A stretch of DNA of 64,000 nucleotides from an uncultured Prevotellaceae bacterium (GCA_947176535.1 CAMWQU010000010.1:1-64000); one strand, 5' to 3'; positions 25,710-35,337 are shown, counted from the stretch's first letter. Made by a program: numbers and translations. The notes: generated by a model from the letters alone, not told the origin.

Positions 25710-28700
25710 TTACTTGACAATCGCTTTCTTGCCATTTACGATGTACACGCCGGCTTTTGTCGGATGATTTATGCGGCGGCCCGTCAGGTCGTAAACGTTG
25801 TTTCCGTTCTTTTCTGCGGATGAGAGTTGTCCCTCAATGCTCTGTATGCCGGTAGCCTCTTCCATGTTGTACGTGAAAGGTGAGGCAGTCTCCACTTCCG
25901 TAACGCTCTGACCGTCGGCGGCGAGCACCTTCACTCCGTTGAGTGCCTGATAGCTGCCGGCCTTTACGGTAGCCTGAGAGAGGGCGATATTGACGTTCCC
26001 ATTGACAACGACCGGCTTGCCTGCCGCTACACGGGTGGCGTCGGTTACGTTCAATACGTTGTTGTCATACGTGGCCGTCTTCAGTCCGGCAACGTTTGCG
26101 CTTGTTACGTCGAAAGGCAGATTCAGGGCGGCATAACCGTTGATGCTTTTTGTGAACGTTACGTTCTCGGCCACGGTCTCTACCGGGATATAGGCGGGTT
26201 GGTCACCATTGAGAACGATGCTCTTTGCGGTATTGTCCATGTCGATGATGTTCGGCGTGCCGACAATGTTTTCTTCGGCATCTGCGGTCTGCATCACGCC
26301 GATGGCATTCTCCGGCATGTAGTTACCGAGCGGAGTATTGGCATTCATGTACCATGCTTTGCTTTCGTTCTCATTACCGAAGTACATCTGTGCTTTCTTC
26401 TTGCCGGTGTTGTTTACGCAAGGCACATCCTTCATGTTAGGCTCTGCGGCCACCACGATGTAGTTGTCGGGGCCCATCTGTTGCAGTTTGGCGGGTAGCG
26501 TCACTTTCTTGGCGTTGGTAGCCCAGAGGAAGTTGCCGTTCAGATCGTAGAACTTGTGGCCGATGAATCCGGTACCACGGAAGTTGATAGACGTTCCGCT
26601 GATGATGTAGTAATCATTGTCGGTGCTGTATGACGTGCGGCCGTCGAATGACTCATAGTCACCCACGTCGCCTACGGGCAGACCGTTGTTCAGTTCATTG
26701 TGCTGCTCGGTGTTGTTTAGCTTCTTTGTGCCGGAAGGTTTGCCCTCGAACATATTGTTGGGGTTGGCATCCTTCATGGGGCCGATGTGGTCGTCGATAA
26801 ACATAAGGTTACCCAGTTTCTTCGGATACTTCTGCATGTATGCCTTCGCCTCGTCGATGTCCTTTTGTGTGGTAGTCACGAGATAGTTCGCATAGTCACC
26901 CACAAAATACTTATCAACCGGTATGAACATACCGTAAGCCTCGAAGAACTCCGACAGGTCGGCCTGTGCCACGTCGCAAATCATCTTTGCCAAGTGCAGA
27001 TAGTCATACTTACCGTATGAGATGTTGGCACCGGTCTTTGTCTCATTGCCATCCTGGAACTGCGTCGTGCTGTCCCATCCCGAAACCTTCGTGATGGGGA
27101 ATTGTCTCATTCTGCGGAACAGGTTGGGGTAGAACTGGTCGTCATGGTGCATTGCGTGGAAGTAGAGATAAAGCTGGAAGAACATGCTGGTGGTGTTCCA
27201 GATGTTGCGTCCGCTCCAAGGAATATCATTCACGAATGCGGCAAAGTTGTCACACGGCAACTGTCGGCGTGTGGTCTGTATGCCCTGGTCGAAGACGTTG
27301 ATGTTCGAGAACAGGTTATTCGAACTCTCCGTCGTACCTGTCACGTTGATGCTGCCCTGATGGTTGTGTCCGATTTCGTGGCTGGGCCCCCAGATGTTAC
27401 CGGGCTTACGCATGTTCTCGTAGTTCATGATGGTGCTGATGGTGCTTTCCGTGTACCATGTGCCGTAAGTGGAGGCGTGCATGTAGGAACTTGCGCCACT
27501 AAATGCGTTCCAGATGTTGTTGTAACGTCCTTCGAAGTCCTCCACACCCATGTATTTCTCTTCATTGACAACAATCGTGTCCCAAATGCGCATCAGTCCT
27601 TCCATTTCGGTCGGTTCGGCAGCCTTCACCAAGTCGGAACTCATCTGGAAGACGAGGTGATTGGTCTTCAGGTTCAGGAAAGGAGCTTTCAGCAACTGCT
27701 GCCGCAGCAACGCCCAGTCAGCGTTGGTCATGCCGCGCGTCGCATCCCAGTAACCGTTCAGCATACCGCCGTCGATGTGTATCTTGATGTCGGGATAGTC
27801 GGCCAGGTACTTTCTTGTGTTGTTCAACTGGTGGAAGATGTAAATCATCATCTGTTGGTTGGAGCTGACTACATTCAGGCCCTGTTTCAGTTCTTTCTGA
27901 GCACCGGTCGGATGGTTTCCGGCAACGCCGTCCGTGCTAACGAGTTCCACCATCAGCGAGCATTCGCTCTTCGGAGCCTCGTCCACATAGATATACACGA
28001 TGTCGCCGGGATTAGCCACGATACCCGTGGGGCCGGAGAGGCGGCCGAAAGCGTAACTCATGGTGAAGTTGGAGCCGTTGCACATTTCCTCGTAGTTGCT
28101 GTATATCCGGTAGTCGGCAATGCGGAAGAACTTTTCATAGTCCGCCGTGTAGCCCGTACTTGTGTTCGTATATTGCTGCCACGTGTTGTTCTTCACTTTC
28201 AGCACCATCTGCTGCATGCCCTTCGTCAAAGCCTGATAATCGGCATTCTGTGCCAGTTGTTCGTCCGTCAGTGCCTGAATGTTGCTCTTCAGGACGGTGC
28301 AGGCATAATCCTCGAAAAGATTATTCAGATGAGCCTGATAGGTCGGGATGTTGTCCACGATGGTCTGGTACTCCTGCAGTTCGTTACGCGCGTTCTCGAT
28401 GTCTTCCTCCGACAATTCCACTTCCTGGAACGCCCAGATGCTGGCATCGGCATCGGTGTACCACCGCACCACATTTCTTGCGGCATCGGTGTGCATACCG
28501 TAGGCACCGTTCTGCGTGTTGGCAATGCTCCAAGTGTACATCCACTTGTCCTCCGCTCGTCTCGGGTAGAGAGTGGCGGCATTTGTCGCAGTACGGTAAA
28601 TCTGGCTCATCTGGTTCTGCGGTTGGATGTACGTCTGTGAGAGTACGTTCTGCAGGCAATACCCGTTTCCGTTTCTCACGGCTTTCCAGTATTGCGAGAA

Positions 28701-29831
28701 GTTTTCCGCGTTCAGGGGCACGGATTTCACCTCGTTTTCCGATTCGGTGGCGTACACACTATATTTCACGTTGTACAGCCGGTAGTAAGCTCCGTTCCTG
28801 AGTTCGCCCACGTATCCGTTCGCCGCATTCAGATGTTCGCGCACGTCATTCTCCGTGATGTCCTCCACCAGTTCGATGGCCCAGTCGCAACCTGCGTCGT
28901 TGTTGTAGCTCCACTTGGCCAGTTCCGTGCCGTTCTGTGTCATGTTCAGGCAAGTCTGTCCGCTGAAATTCTTATTCGACGAGATGTTGATATACGCCTC
29001 CGTGCCCGTGTTGTTGGGACTGAACTGTATGTACAGCACCTGTTTGCTGTTGGAAGGCTGGCTGAAATTCGATTGCAGGTATTGTCCGTTATCCGCATTG
29101 AACAACGTGTAACCGTCATCCTGCTTCTCCAGCATCCACACCTGTGTCATGCCCGTCGGCCGGAGCTGAGCACCGCTCGCACTGCCCGGGTTATTGGAGG
29201 TCAGGTAGGACGTGGCGGAGCGCTTGTTGCGGAGCCGGATAAGTCCCATTCTGCTCATCTGGTAGTTATAGAGGTCAATGCCCGTCAGGTCGTCCAAAGA
29301 CTGCGTCTTCACGTTGTAGAACACCCAGTCGCCGATGCTCCCGGCCGTGTTCTCCGTGCCACCTTTGAGGTCGCCTCCGTCAGCGGGAGCCGTCAGGTAG
29401 CGGCGTGTTTTGCCGTAAATGGTGAAGTGGCCGGTCGTTCCGCTAATGGGGTTGATGGTCACCGACCACGTGTTGCTGGGTGTCGTTCCCGTACCGTTGG
29501 CCCCCGTGGAGAGTTGTCTGAAGTAGTTGCCCCGTCCCGTCTTTATGTAGTAGCTACCGTTATCGGGTGCCTGCTCCAGTGCCACCAGATAGCCGATTCC
29601 CTCCGAGGCATCCACGCCGACGGGCGAATCCGCCTGATTCAGGGCTTTTGAGGCATTCTCCTGCGCAAATTTCGTTGTGCCCGCGTTGTAGAGGAAATAC
29701 CATTTCCCCGTCTCTATCGTTGTGGCAACGTCCCCCAGAGCGAATACCCCGGTGGGGAGAGCCTGGGCGGCGATGTTGCTCCGGCCGCATAGCGCGAGCA
29801 ACAAGGTGAACACTAAACAGAGTTTTTTCAT
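25710..29831 (-). CDS. M60-family (enhancin/mucinase-like) metallopeptidase with T9SS sorting domain
   Basis: 1373-residue secreted protein. The start complementary to 29829-29831 gives a signal peptide (MKKLCLVFTLLLALCG, cleavage near AAQ). Residues about 30-330 contain beta-trefoil/ricin-like modules, probably glycan binding. The peptidase domain (about 640-980) has the zinc motif HEIGH with His818, Glu819 and His822, and a third ligand Glu835 twelve residues on, the gluzincin pattern HExxH-x(8,28)-E of M60. Known M60 members cleave mucin-type O-glycoproteins. The C-terminus (VYDLTGRRINHP, ending GKKAIVK) is a T9SS sorting domain. No terminator separates it from the rubredoxin gene 29 bp on. 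Confidence 0.9.
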   Translation of the reverse strand: MKKLCLVFTLLLALCGRSNIAAQALPTGVFALGDVATTIETGKWYFLYNAGTTKFAQENASKALNQADSPVGVDASEGIGYLVALEQAPDNGSYYIKTGRGNYFRQLSTGANGTGTTPSNTWSVTINPISGTTGHFTIYGKTRRYLTAPADGGDLKGGTENTAGSIGDWVFYNVKTQSLDDLTGIDLYNYQMSRMGLIRLRNKRSATSYLTSNNPGSASGAQLRPTGMTQVWMLEKQDDGYTLFNADNGQYLQSNFSQPSNSKQVLYIQFSPNNTGTEAYINISSNKNFSGQTCLNMTQNGTELAKWSYNNDAGCDWAIELVEDITENDVREHLNAANGYVGELRNGAYYRLYNVKYSVYATESENEVKSVPLNAENFSQYWKAVRNGNGYCLQNVLSQTYIQPQNQMSQIYRTATNAATLYPRRAEDKWMYTWSIANTQNGAYGMHTDAARNVVRWYTDADASIWAFQEVELSEEDIENARNELQEYQTIVDNIPTYQAHLNNLFEDYACTVLKSNIQALTDEQLAQNADYQALTKGMQQMVLKVKNNTWQQYTNTSTGYTADYEKFFRIADYRIYSNYEEMCNGSNFTMSYAFGRLSGPTGIVANPGDIVYIYVDEAPKSECSLMVELVSTDGVAGNHPTGAQKELKQGLNVVSSNQQMMIYIFHQLNNTRKYLADYPDIKIHIDGGMLNGYWDATRGMTNADWALLRQQLLKAPFLNLKTNHLVFQMSSDLVKAAEPTEMEGLMRIWDTIVVNEEKYMGVEDFEGRYNNIWNAFSGASSYMHASTYGTWYTESTISTIMNYENMRKPGNIWGPSHEIGHNHQGSINVTGTTESSNNLFSNINVFDQGIQTTRRQLPCDNFAAFVNDIPWSGRNIWNTTSMFFQLYLYFHAMHHDDQFYPNLFRRMRQFPITKVSGWDSTTQFQDGNETKTGANISYGKYDYLHLAKMICDVAQADLSEFFEAYGMFIPVDKYFVGDYANYLVTTTQKDIDEAKAYMQKYPKKLGNLMFIDDHIGPMKDANPNNMFEGKPSGTKKLNNTEQHNELNNGLPVGDVGDYESFDGRTSYSTDNDYYIISGTSINFRGTGFIGHKFYDLNGNFLWATNAKKVTLPAKLQQMGPDNYIVVAAEPNMKDVPCVNNTGKKKAQMYFGNENESKAWYMNANTPLGNYMPENAIGVMQTADAEENIVGTPNIIDMDNTAKSIVLNGDQPAYIPVETVAENVTFTKSINGYAALNLPFDVTSANVAGLKTATYDNNVLNVTDATRVAAGKPVVVNGNVNIALSQATVKAGSYQALNGVKVLAADGQSVTEVETASPFTYNMEEATGIQSIEGQLSSAEKNGNNVYDLTGRRINHPTKAGVYIVNGKKAIVK

Positions 29832-29870
29832 AGTCGTATGTTTTAAGGTTTCTTTGTGTCCGTATCGGGA

Positions 29871-29902
29871 CAAAGATACGAAGAATAAATTGTAAAAACA
29901 AA
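29871..29902 (-). promoter_or_regulatory. Bacteroidota promoter of the M60 peptidase gene
   Basis: Minus strand TTTG (complement of 29899-29902), 20 bp, TATCTTTG (complement of 29871-29878). Leader of about 35 nt; this confirms the start at 29831 rather than the in-frame ATG at 29873. Confidence 0.78.
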
Positions 29903-29935
29903 AAAGGAACCGTGATTTTTCGTCACGGTTCCTTT
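29903..29935 (-). terminator. Intrinsic terminator after the discoidin-like protein gene
   Basis: Perfect 13 bp stem (AAAGGAACCGTGA at 29903-29915; complement at 29923-29935), 7-base loop, then TTTTTTGTTTTT on the minus strand. It directly abuts the -33 element of the M60 promoter. Confidence 0.88.
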
Positions 29936-29988
29936 CTCTGTTATTCTTGTCCTACCGGAAAATCCGGGTAGTCAGAATCTTGTCATCT

Positions 29989-32900
29989 TTACTTCACCAC
30001 AACCTTTGTGCCGTTGAGGATGTAGATACCCTTGCCGAAGCGGCTGAGGTCGTTGAGGTTGGCCTTGCGGCTTACGAGGCGGCCGTCGATGGTGTAGACA
30101 GCACCGCTCTTGCTGACATTAGCCAGTGCGGTTTGGATGCCGTCGGCAGCGTTCTCGTCCCAAACGATTTCGATGGTGCTCTCGAAGTCATCCTGCGTGT
30201 ACTTCTCGCCGGCAGCGGGTGCGATGTAACCCGTGTTGGCAGCTACGGCAGTGTTGCTCTTCTTGGTGATGACCAGCTTATCCTTTTCAGGAACTACTAC
30301 ACCGGCACCTACCACCTCGCGAGCGAATGCGCCGTTGAGGATGCGGCCCGTCTGAGCCTCCTGTACGATGCTGTAGCCGTGGTTGAGGACAGCCATCACT
30401 GCGCTCTCTTCGCGCTCTTCGTCACTTGCGCTCTCGTCGTATGTGCCTTTCACGAGGATGAAGGGACGTCCGGGGATAGCCTCCTCGATCTTAGCCAAGG
30501 TGATGGTCGTACCTTCCACGCTGTTCACGCCCCACATCTGAGCCTCGTCGTCGTTGCAAGAGATGCTTACGGGGTAGCAGAGGATGTTGAGCTCGCCGGG
30601 GATAACCTCATAGTTGAAGGTAGCACCTGCATAGTCGCCGGCTACGTCTTCCACTTCTTCGATGTAGAGTGCGCTACGTGTGTTGGGTGCAGCCACGAAG
30701 TTGGGGCCCCACGTTACGAGGGTGTTGGCAGCTACCTGCACGTGCAGATACTTCTGGTCTACGCCGGTGATGCTCTTGGCGTGGATGCCGTTCAAACCAT
30801 AACCGATGGCGCTAACTTCGAAGAGAGAGGGATGTGCGCTGAGTGAAACAGCACCGCTGGTGCCCTGTGCGCAGATGAAGAGGTTGGTAGCCTTGTTCTG
30901 CAGGATGTAAGCGCTGTCGCCTACAGCTACGAAGCGGAACAATGCCATGTCGGGATTCTGCAGATCCTCGTGGTTGAGGACATATACGCCACTGCCTACG
31001 CCCAGTTCTTCGGCATCAGCCTCCTGTACGCGGTAAACGCTTACTTTCACTTCAGCACCGTTGTCGTTGGTGTACGTATGCTCGGTGGTCTCGAGGGTGG
31101 CAGCAACTACGCTCTTGCCGAACAGTTCTTCGCTGGTGTCCTCGTTGATCTTGTCGTTGTGCGGTGCGTCGCCGGCAACAGTGTCCCAGCCGTACTGGTC
31201 GAAGTCGTCAATAGAGGGGAAAGTGATGCGATACCACTTGCCTTCCTGAATCTTGTTAGCACTTGCATAGAGGTCGTCTGCGCCCTTCTGCAGCTGCTCG
31301 ATGTATGCCTGGCTCTGTTCGGGAGTGAAGTCGCCGCTCTCGTGGTAAGCCTTAGCAGCCTCGTAGAGGAGTTTGAAGGCACCTGCATCGCTGTCTGCGC
31401 TCCAGAAACCGGGGTCTGTGCCGATGATGACGTCGTCACCCGTGCCTTCGAGGCTGGCGAGGAGGTTCTTCATCTCGGTGGGATCAACGAACTTCGTCAT
31501 GAAAGCGTCGTAAGCGGCTTTCAGCTCGTTGTACTGCTCAATAGTGATTTCGTCGCGTGCCAGTTCAGCCTGTGCCGTAATCACATTCTCGAGGTTGGTG
31601 TAGAGGTCGCCCATGTGAGGCTGCTGTGCGTTGGAAGCCTGTCCGGTGGTAGCGGGATAGAGCTGGAACTCTGCGAGGTGGAAGTAGCCGCGGTCGTTCG
31701 TGGTCTGCTCCTCGTAGAAGCGCAGGTACTTGTAGCCCTTGTTCTTGAACGTGGTGCTCTTAACATTCAGTTCGCCGTTAGCGTTATACGGAGTCTCGAT
31801 GGTGCCGAGGAGCTCGCAATCTTCCTTCTCAGCGTCTGCGTTGTTGGTACCGCGCACCTTGAACTTCTTGATGTGGTCGTTCAGTACGTTGCGTCGGCTG
31901 ATGATGATAGCCAGTTCCTCGATGCTGACGTCAGCGTCGTTGATGGCCACCTGCAGGTAGTGAGTATCCTTGGTTACGTTGCCGCCACCCCAGTAGGTGT
32001 GCCAGAACGTAGTTGCGTCACCGTCGATGAGCACGTCATCAGCCAGATTGCCGCCGTCGGTTGCGCCCTGGTCGTTCTGACTGTTGGGGCTGCTGAACTG
32101 CTCGCTGCTCGTAACGAGAGGCTTATCCATGTCGAATACGGTTTCCATAGCCTCTGCGATAACGAGGTTAGCCTTGGCTGCGGTGAGGATGCTGTCGTAC
32201 ATGGCGAGCATCTTGTCGCGGTTCTTGACGGGCTCGTAGCCTACGATGGCAGCCTGAACCTCTTCTTCGCTAACGGGCTCGAATACCCATTCGGAGCAGC
32301 CGGGGCCTTCACTGCCGTAGGTGGGATTCCAACCTACGATGTTGCCGGCTTTATTGACGCCGCCGCCGTGGCCGCCCATGTGGAGATAGAAAGCACCGGT
32401 CGTCTGTGTGGAGACGCGGATGTTCACGTAAGTAACACCGTCCTCGGTAGCTGCGGGAATGAGAGCCATCAGGTTCTCGCTGTCGGGAGACATGGTGGCG
32501 GCAGCGCTGGTGGCTACGTTGTTGAAGCGAGCCTCAGTGTCCACGTTCACGATGTCGAAGTAGCCGTCCTTGTTGGTCACCTTCCAGAGTGCGGGTGCAA
32601 AGATGTCGAGCTGGTCGGGAGTGTTCCAACGAGCAATGATGTCGTCGCCGCTCTGTGTGCTGTACATATACTTGTAAAGCTCAACTTCTTCGGTGATGGC
32701 GTTACCCTCTTCGTCCGTCTCGCCGGTGGGCAGAGCGTTGGTGAAGAGTTTACCGCCCTTGATGCGGTAGTAGCCGTCGGCCAGTGTGTAAGGTACGGTA
32801 GACTTGAGGAACTCATTGTACTTGTCCTTGATTTCCTGAGTCTTCTCGATGAACCACTCGGTGGTGAGGCTTTCGTCATCGACATCGACGTCGAACAATT

Positions 32901-33744
32901 CAGCGAAATAGGCATCCAGTGCCTCCCAGGCTTCCTGACTGTACTGACCGGGGTCTGTACCGAAGTCGTAGGTGCCGTTCGTGAAGAGGTCGAAGTAGTC
33001 GTACAGTGTGTTCTGGAACTCCATGATGGCGGCGTTGCGCTCATCCAGTTCTTCGAAGACAACTTCGAGGATGCTCCATACACTATTCGACTTGTCGTTA
33101 CCGCCCTGAGTCCAGTCCAGTTTAGCGAAGTCAACCATGCCATCTTCGCCTACAACGCCGTCATTTCTGATGTCTCCGGTCAGCCAGTAGGCCAGGTCGG
33201 CGTTCGTACCGTTGTTGTTCACCAAGTTGGCCATGTTGTACTTGTTGAAGCCGAACTTACCGGGGTCGGTGTCGGGAGCGAGGTTGTAGAAGTTGAACTT
33301 ACCGGCATCGTAGACGCTTTCGGTTACGGTCAGTTCGTCGGTCAGCCACTTGCCGGTACCGAACTGAATGTTGTAAACTTCGCTTTCGCCGTCTTCGTCT
33401 GCTTCGATGAAGCGCACCAGATAGCCGGCCTTAGCGGTTGCGATGCTGCCTTCGGGAACGCCGGTGACAGCCATCTTCTTTGACTTGGCGTTGGGCTCCT
33501 CGTCTGTAGAGACGTCGGCCATCACACCGCCTGCAGAGGGCACTTCGCCCACGTCAGGGAACTTGTAGATCTCACCCTGTCGAGATCCGTTGTACACGAA
33601 GTACCAAGTGTTGGGCTCCAATGTGCCCAGCGCGCCGCCCATGGTAATCTGCTTTCCTTTCAGAGAAGCATCCTGAGCCGATGCGCCGATGCTCATGAAG
33701 AGCGCCAGCACCAATACGAGTAAAGAAGTTAATTTCTTGCTCAT
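29989..33744 (-). CDS. Discoidin (F5/8 type C)-like secreted protein with T9SS sorting domain
   Basis: 1251-residue exported protein with signal peptide MSKKLTSLLVLVLALFMSIG. The N-terminal module (WYFVYNGSRQGEI, then GYLVRF) resembles that of the neighbouring M60 protein. Residues about 545-705 look like an F5/8 type C domain (DDVLIDGDATTFWHTYWGGG with Trp581; YKYLRFYEE; FHLAEFQLYP), a fold that usually binds carbohydrate. Helical FIVAR-like segments lie on both sides (for example KANLVIAEAMETV and ITIEQYNELKAAYDAF). The last residues (AVYTIDGRLVSRK, ending GTKVVVK) form a T9SS sorting domain. No catalytic motif is visible; the likely role is glycan binding at the cell surface. It forms its own transcription unit with promoter and terminator. 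Confidence 0.83.
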   Translation of the reverse strand: MSKKLTSLLVLVLALFMSIGASAQDASLKGKQITMGGALGTLEPNTWYFVYNGSRQGEIYKFPDVGEVPSAGGVMADVSTDEEPNAKSKKMAVTGVPEGSIATAKAGYLVRFIEADEDGESEVYNIQFGTGKWLTDELTVTESVYDAGKFNFYNLAPDTDPGKFGFNKYNMANLVNNNGTNADLAYWLTGDIRNDGVVGEDGMVDFAKLDWTQGGNDKSNSVWSILEVVFEELDERNAAIMEFQNTLYDYFDLFTNGTYDFGTDPGQYSQEAWEALDAYFAELFDVDVDDESLTTEWFIEKTQEIKDKYNEFLKSTVPYTLADGYYRIKGGKLFTNALPTGETDEEGNAITEEVELYKYMYSTQSGDDIIARWNTPDQLDIFAPALWKVTNKDGYFDIVNVDTEARFNNVATSAAATMSPDSENLMALIPAATEDGVTYVNIRVSTQTTGAFYLHMGGHGGGVNKAGNIVGWNPTYGSEGPGCSEWVFEPVSEEEVQAAIVGYEPVKNRDKMLAMYDSILTAAKANLVIAEAMETVFDMDKPLVTSSEQFSSPNSQNDQGATDGGNLADDVLIDGDATTFWHTYWGGGNVTKDTHYLQVAINDADVSIEELAIIISRRNVLNDHIKKFKVRGTNNADAEKEDCELLGTIETPYNANGELNVKSTTFKNKGYKYLRFYEEQTTNDRGYFHLAEFQLYPATTGQASNAQQPHMGDLYTNLENVITAQAELARDEITIEQYNELKAAYDAFMTKFVDPTEMKNLLASLEGTGDDVIIGTDPGFWSADSDAGAFKLLYEAAKAYHESGDFTPEQSQAYIEQLQKGADDLYASANKIQEGKWYRITFPSIDDFDQYGWDTVAGDAPHNDKINEDTSEELFGKSVVAATLETTEHTYTNDNGAEVKVSVYRVQEADAEELGVGSGVYVLNHEDLQNPDMALFRFVAVGDSAYILQNKATNLFICAQGTSGAVSLSAHPSLFEVSAIGYGLNGIHAKSITGVDQKYLHVQVAANTLVTWGPNFVAAPNTRSALYIEEVEDVAGDYAGATFNYEVIPGELNILCYPVSISCNDDEAQMWGVNSVEGTTITLAKIEEAIPGRPFILVKGTYDESASDEEREESAVMAVLNHGYSIVQEAQTGRILNGAFAREVVGAGVVVPEKDKLVITKKSNTAVAANTGYIAPAAGEKYTQDDFESTIEIVWDENAADGIQTALANVSKSGAVYTIDGRLVSRKANLNDLSRFGKGIYILNGTKVVVK

Positions 33745-33840
33745 AAAGATTTAGATTTTAGGTTAATAAATGGGTTAATAAATTATGTGTCGTCTCTATG
33801 GCGCAGGCTCTACACTGCGCATTTTGTAACTTATAGTGAA

Positions 33841-33872
33841 CAAATATAAGGGTTTTTCCCCACGCGACCAAG
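33841..33872 (-). promoter_or_regulatory. Promoter of the discoidin-like protein gene
   Basis: Minus strand TATATTTG (complement of 33841-33848) with TTG 20 bp upstream (complement of 33869-33871). The leader of about 90 nt contains a direct repeat of GGTTAATAAA (33762 and 33774 regions). Confidence 0.65.
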
Positions 33873-33975
33873 TAATTGGGGTGATTTTTTCTGTAAACTT
33901 CAAATTTATTCGTTTTTATCTTCATCTTTATGATGATAAGGTAGTCAGGTGGCAAGCCATTTTTTACTGCGACCA

Positions 33976-34917
33976 TCAGTCCTTTATTTTCTCAATGAGT
34001 TCGATTGATGTGATATCTCGCATAAGAGTAAAACCGAACCATTTTTTGCCTAAATCCTTGATTGATGCCCCTATGTGGTACACCTCATTGTCAATGAGGA
34101 GGAAACGATCGTGTGCCTTGTTGAATTGTTTTATCTCAATGAGTGGGTATTGGGCGTTGTGACGGTCAGCATCCAACCGGAACCGGTTGCTGATACGCTG
34201 TGTGTAGATGGTTGCCGTAACTCCATTTTCTCGTTTATCAAGCAACGTAAGCACGGTGTCATCCACATAGTTGTCAATAAGTACGATTGAATGCTTTGCT
34301 TTTCGCATCAAATCGGACACGAAGCGGTAAGCATCAAATACTTGTCCGTCATAGAATATCCCTTGCATGGGTGGGATGCTTGCTTCTAATCGTTTAAAGA
34401 CCTCATCAATGCGTTTGTCGGTCTCCTCCTGGTGCTGTTTCATCTCCAGTTGGTGGTACTCAATGGTTTCAAAACGCCGGAACAGTTGGGCATTGGTGGC
34501 GATGAAACGGCGCATGGAGATGAAAGCCCTCATTATGCGGATGTTCACCTCGACTGCCGTCTTGGATTTCAAGACCGAACTGAGCATGGCTATGCCTTGT
34601 TCAGTGAATGCATAGGGCAGCTTTCGGACTCCGCCCCAACTTGATGTCGCATTTTGCGACTTCAAATTATCAAGTTCGTCTTTGCTAAGTTGAAACATGA
34701 AATCATCAGGGAAGCGTTCTCTGTTGCGCTTCACCTGCTCGTTCAGCCTTCGTGTTTCCACACCGTATAGTGCAGACAAGTCACTGTCAAGCATGACCTG
34801 CCGGTCTCTTATGACCCGAATCATCGGCTGAATGTTGATTACTTCAGGCAATGGGGCACAATTTGCGACAGGTTCTTTTACCATATTATTATTTGTCTTT
34901 TCCACTTCTTTTGACAT
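33976..34917 (-). CDS. ORF6N domain protein with C-terminal PLD-like domain
   Basis: 313-residue protein. Residues about 25-115 form an ORF6N domain (VIRDRQVMLDSDLSALYGVE, RFPDDFMFQLSKDE, PYAFTEQGIAMLSSVL), a DNA-binding module common in phages and mobile islands. A coiled coil follows (about 150-185). The C-terminal part (190-310) resembles phospholipase D-like nuclease domains, with HDRFLLID as a variant HxRx4D in place of HxKx4D (His269, Asp276) and YHIGASIKDLGKKWFGF. The gene is AT-richer than its neighbours. It lies 9 bp after a decayed XRE-type regulator and next to composite repeat B, which suggests acquisition by transfer. The biological role of this family is unknown; defence or DNA processing is a guess. 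Confidence 0.85.
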   Translation of the reverse strand: MSKEVEKTNNNMVKEPVANCAPLPEVINIQPMIRVIRDRQVMLDSDLSALYGVETRRLNEQVKRNRERFPDDFMFQLSKDELDNLKSQNATSSWGGVRKLPYAFTEQGIAMLSSVLKSKTAVEVNIRIMRAFISMRRFIATNAQLFRRFETIEYHQLEMKQHQEETDKRIDEVFKRLEASIPPMQGIFYDGQVFDAYRFVSDLMRKAKHSIVLIDNYVDDTVLTLLDKRENGVTATIYTQRISNRFRLDADRHNAQYPLIEIKQFNKAHDRFLLIDNEVYHIGASIKDLGKKWFGFTLMRDITSIELIEKIKD

Positions 34918-34926
34918 ATTCCTTGC

Positions 34927-35090
34927 TTATCGTTTATTTTCGTTCAGACCGTTGATAATCTCAACACCTAATGCGTTTTCTATCTTACATATAGTTTCCA
35001 ACAACATATTATCCCCCCTTTTTTTTAGTGGATTGGATATATACTGCTGTGTCTTTGTGTTGTTGTCATAAGGCAAAAATAATGATTCGC
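34927..35090 (-). pseudogene. Remnant of an XRE-type helix-turn-helix regulator
   Basis: The frame ending at 34927 encodes NNTKTQQYIS...NMLLETICKIENALGVEII, which resembles the recognition helix and last two helices of XRE/HTH_3 regulators. The N-terminal 30 or so residues are missing: upstream, the frame runs into a promoter-like site and composite repeat B and shows no similarity. A homopolymer pair (A8 then G6 on the coding strand, complement of 35023-35036) lies inside. A 26-residue peptide from the internal ATG (complement of 35013-35015) could still be made. It precedes the ORF6N gene by 9 bp, so the two may once have formed a regulator-effector pair. Confidence 0.6.
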
Positions 35091-35105
35091 AGCGAAACCA
35101 CCAAA
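35074..35105 (-). promoter_or_regulatory. Promoter of the ORF6N unit
   Basis: Minus strand TTTG (complement of 35102-35105), 20 bp, TATTTTTG (complement of 35074-35081). Transcription would begin near 35067, inside the truncated XRE frame. Confidence 0.6.
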
Positions 35106-35144
35106 TATTCGCGACAACTTTCCGGCGTTTTCTGCGTATGCCCC

Positions 35145-35283
35145 CTATAATAAAATAGGAACGCGCACGGGCGCGCCCGTGCGCATACGTATAGGTGGAC
35201 GGGCGTCCGTCCATAGCAGGATGGAGCCTCGTCCATAGCGGGACGGGGGCGAGTCCATAGCGGGACGGATGTCCGTCCACGGT
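35145..35283. repeat. Composite intergenic repeat, copy B (22 bp units, inverted orientation)
   Basis: Reading the plus strand: AT-rich TATAATAAAATAGGAA (35146-35161), a CG-rich alternating block containing the perfect 22 bp palindrome 35164-35185 (arm GCGCACGGGCG), then four 22 bp units at 35195, 35217, 35239 and 35261, three ending in CCATAG. On the minus strand the consensus is CTATGGAC-GAGGC-CCGTCC-G, the same as in copies E and F. It begins 54 bp past the DUF4954 stop codon and fills much of this 420 bp gene-poor gap. Confidence 0.82.
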
Positions 35284-35337
35284 AGGGGAGGGAATGCGGA
35301 CAGGGAGTGGACAGCCTCCGGCGACGAGGCGTGGCGG

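Noticed and set aside
30970..33483. 837-residue plus-strand open frame
   Set aside because: Antisense shadow of the discoidin-like protein gene; composition is typical of reversed codons in a GC-rich gene.
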